DNA of 64,000 nucleotides from Arthrobacter sp. PAMC 25486 (GTDB lineage Bacteria; Actinomycetota; Actinomycetes; Actinomycetales; Micrococcaceae): positions 4,529,580 through 4,593,579 of the forward strand of contig NZ_CP007595.1 of assembly GCF_000785535.1 (NCBI RefSeq), in the 5' to 3' direction. Below are positions 57,084 to 64,000 of this stretch, piece after piece. Both the position numbers and the translations under genes were made by a program. The stretch's first letter is position 1, and every line of letters begins with the position of its first letter. The notes below the pieces were generated by a model. It saw only the letters and a program-made list of their open reading frames with translations, was not told the origin of the DNA and did not search any database.

Positions 57084-58394
57084 GTGTCTTTGCAAACTAA
57101 ACTCCGCGTCCCCGAGAACGATCCCAGCTTCGCCAATGTTTGGCAGGAGCTCAAGTGGCGAGGCCTGGTCAAGGTCTCCACCGACGAGGCGGCCCTTGAA
57201 GAGCTGCTCGCCGGCGAGCCGATCACGTACTATTGCGGCTTTGACCCCACAGCGCCCAGCCTGCACCTTGGCAACCTGGTCCAGTTGCTGACCATGCGCC
57301 GCATGCAGCTTGCCGGCCACAAGCCGCTGGGCCTGGTGGGCGGGTCGACCGGCCTGGTGGGGGACCCGCGCCCCACCGCCGAGCGCACCATGAACTCGAA
57401 GGAAACGGTCACCGAGTGGGTTGGCTACCTGCAGGGCCAGGTGCAGCGTTTCCTGTCCTTCGAGGGCGAGAACGCCGCGCGCATGGTCAACAACCTTGAC
57501 TGGACCGAGCCCATGTCCGTCCTGGATTTCCTGCGCGACATTGGCAAGCACTTCCGGGTTGGCACCATGGTCAAGAAGGACATTGTTGCCTCCCGCCTGA
57601 ACTCCGACGAGGGCATCAGCTACGCCGAATTCAGCTACCAGATCCTGCAGGGCATGGACTACCTGGAGCTGTTCCGCCAGTACGGCTGCGTGTTGCAGCA
57701 GGGCGGATCCGACCAGTGGGGCAACCTGACCAGCGGCACCGATTTGATCCGCAAGGTGGAGGGCGCCTCCGTCCATGCACTGGGCACGCCGCTGATCACC
57801 AACTCCGACGGTACCAAGTTCGGCAAGAGCGAGGGCAACGCCATCTGGCTCGATCCCACCATGTGCAGCCCCTTTGACATGTACCAGTTCTGGCTCAACA
57901 CCTCGGACGCCGATGTGGTTGACCGCCTCAAGGTGTTCACCTTCCTGTCCCGGGAAGAGATCGCTGCCGTTGAGGCCGCCGTTGCGCAAAACCCGCAGGC
58001 GCGCGAAGGCCAACGCACCCTCGCCTTCCAGGTGACATCCCTAGTGCATGGTGTGGATGCGGCACTGAAGGTCATCGCCGCATCTGGCGCATTGTTCGGC
58101 CAGGGTGATTTGGCGGCACTGGATGTGGCGACCCTGGAGTCGGCCACCCGCGAACTGCCGCGTGCAACCGCCCCGGCTGCCGGCCTGGGCATTGTGGAAC
58201 TTCTTGTTGCTGCCGGACTGTCCAAGAGCAATTCCGATGCACGCCGCACAGTGGGGGAGGGCGGTGCCTACGTGAACAACGCAAAGATCACCGATCTTGA
58301 TGCTGTTCTGGGTGCTTCCGAGGCGCTGCACGGCAAGTACTTGCTGGTACGTCGAGGCAAGCGCACCTTGGCCATGGTGGAACTGTCCGCCTAG
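57084..58394 (+). CDS. tyrS: Tyrosine-tRNA ligase
   Basis: A 436-aa class I synthetase that charges tRNA-Tyr. HIGH variant HLGN (61-64) in FDPTAPSLHLGNL, the tyrosine-site region SYQILQGMDY, KMSKS variant KFGKS (245-249) and a C-terminal S4-like RNA-binding domain (about 370-430). The GTG at 57084 was chosen: TATTTT lies six bases upstream, suggesting a leaderless mRNA, and it matches the usual N-terminus. A strong hairpin follows. Confidence 0.96.
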   Translation: MSLQTKLRVPENDPSFANVWQELKWRGLVKVSTDEAALEELLAGEPITYYCGFDPTAPSLHLGNLVQLLTMRRMQLAGHKPLGLVGGSTGLVGDPRPTAERTMNSKETVTEWVGYLQGQVQRFLSFEGENAARMVNNLDWTEPMSVLDFLRDIGKHFRVGTMVKKDIVASRLNSDEGISYAEFSYQILQGMDYLELFRQYGCVLQQGGSDQWGNLTSGTDLIRKVEGASVHALGTPLITNSDGTKFGKSEGNAIWLDPTMCSPFDMYQFWLNTSDADVVDRLKVFTFLSREEIAAVEAAVAQNPQAREGQRTLAFQVTSLVHGVDAALKVIAASGALFGQGDLAALDVATLESATRELPRATAPAAGLGIVELLVAAGLSKSNSDARRTVGEGGAYVNNAKITDLDAVLGASEALHGKYLLVRRGKRTLAMVELSA

Positions 58395-58410
58395 CGTTTA
58401 CCTGAAGTTT

Positions 58411-58454
58411 CACAGCTGCCCGCCCCCGATTTGCATTGGGGGCGGGCAGCTGTG
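58411..58454 (+). terminator. 17-bp perfect hairpin after tyrS
   Basis: Arms 58411-58427 and 58438-58454 pair perfectly over 17 GC-rich bases around a 10-base loop. T-rich sequence follows. Terminator of tyrS, separating it from the rRNA operon. Confidence 0.85.
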
Positions 58455-58921
58455 TATTGTTCTATCTGTTGCTTGCGCAACGCTGGGCCACTACCGAGAA
58501 ATCGGAAGCAGCGCTCACCACCTCGCAAGAAACCAAACTAAACCTTACAAATATTTCACCGAATATAATCGTCTCTTCGATTCGAATATATTGAAATGAA
58601 ATAAGGGTTTATGGAAAACATGGAGTGACGAGCCGCACATGCTGCGGATTGGACAAAATGAATTCCAATGAAATACAGTTAGATCATCGCAACGACGAAA
58701 ACTAATTATGAATTACTGATTAGCAATTACTCGAATGCAGTTGTTGTTTGAGAACTCAATAGTGTGCCAAGTTTTATTGATACCAATTTATTTATATTGA
58801 ATTGGTTATTTGGTTGTGTGTTGCCGCCCCTGTGGTGATGCATGATCGTTTAGCTGGTTTCGAATTTAGTGCATGCGTTGCTCACCATTTTCCGGTGGTT
58901 TCGTGTGTGTCTGTTTAGTTA
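58455..58921 (+). promoter_or_regulatory. rRNA promoter and leader region
   Basis: Markedly AT-rich compared with neighbouring genes, consistent with rRNA promoters, though I cannot fix the exact start sites. GTTTGAGAACTCAATAGTG at 58746-58764 resembles the BoxA-type antitermination/processing element of actinobacterial rRNA leaders; a closely similar element precedes the 23S gene. No protein gene is seen. Confidence 0.7.

Positions 58922-64000
<5,079 letters not shown>

Overview
The window is a high-GC actinobacterial chromosome segment. Gene content, operon order and rRNA sequence point to Arthrobacter or a close Micrococcaceae relative. Supporting signs are the LysM gene beside lexA, the DUF5302 and DUF222/HNH families, many promoters set up for leaderless mRNAs, and a 16S-23S spacer without tRNA genes. 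The genus is inferred from memory of related sequences, not from a search.

Layout: 0-1.8 kb, end of a DUF2283 gene, then lexA and a divergent LysM membrane protein with two LexA boxes between them. 1.9-7.7 kb, histidine genes hisC, hisB, hisH, a 49-aa membrane protein and hisA/priA, then an SseB-like protein and an MFS transporter. 7.8-12.6 kb, a DUF1844 protein, infC-rpmI-rplT with an attenuator-like leader, a SpoU-type RNA methyltransferase and a CDF transporter. 13-18 kb, an MFS exporter, a Nudix hydrolase, a DUF5302 protein, an Rv2578c-type radical SAM protein under a palindromic operator, and an acyl-CoA ligase. 18.3-21.2 kb, a minus-strand operon of three paralogous lipoproteins (one frameshifted), an HEAGH-motif protein and a SIMPL protein. 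21.3-25 kb, pheS-pheT. 25-29.5 kb, small accessory genes: a lipoprotein, a CGNR regulator, a GntR regulator with a DUF1648 membrane protein, an aminopeptidase-like hydrolase and a decayed gene. 29.6-32.1 kb, a surface module of a CHRD protein, a class F-like sortase and a cupredoxin-like lipoprotein. 32.2-34.5 kb, a YihY protein and a quinone reductase.

34.6-45.6 kb is the arginine cluster argC-J-B-D-F-R, then a divergent aminopeptidase P gene, then argG-argH. ARG-box-like palindromes lie before argC and argG. 45.6-50.5 kb is an accessory stretch: three 54-bp repeats, a mycothiol-dependent-isomerase-like gene, a large DUF222/HNH endonuclease, a truncated ABC ATPase and a hypothetical gene. 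50.7-54 kb holds two alkylation-repair glycosylases (AlkA-like and Mpg), a quinone reductase and an acetyltransferase. 54-58.4 kb is apt, a HelD-type helicase gene and tyrS. 58.4 kb to the end is an rRNA operon (leader, 16S, spacer, partial 23S).

Most of this is conserved housekeeping sequence. The least ordinary parts are: (a) the CHRD/sortase/cupredoxin module, in which both the sortase and the cupredoxin appear to lack active-site residues; (b) the tandem lipoprotein operon with a frameshift at a six-G run; (c) a LexA-like palindrome inside the promoter of a leaderless radical SAM gene; (d) several intergenic repeats and near-perfect hairpins; and (e) about a dozen genes with a -10 hexamer 6-7 bases before the start codon. 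I found no CRISPR array, insertion sequence or prophage.
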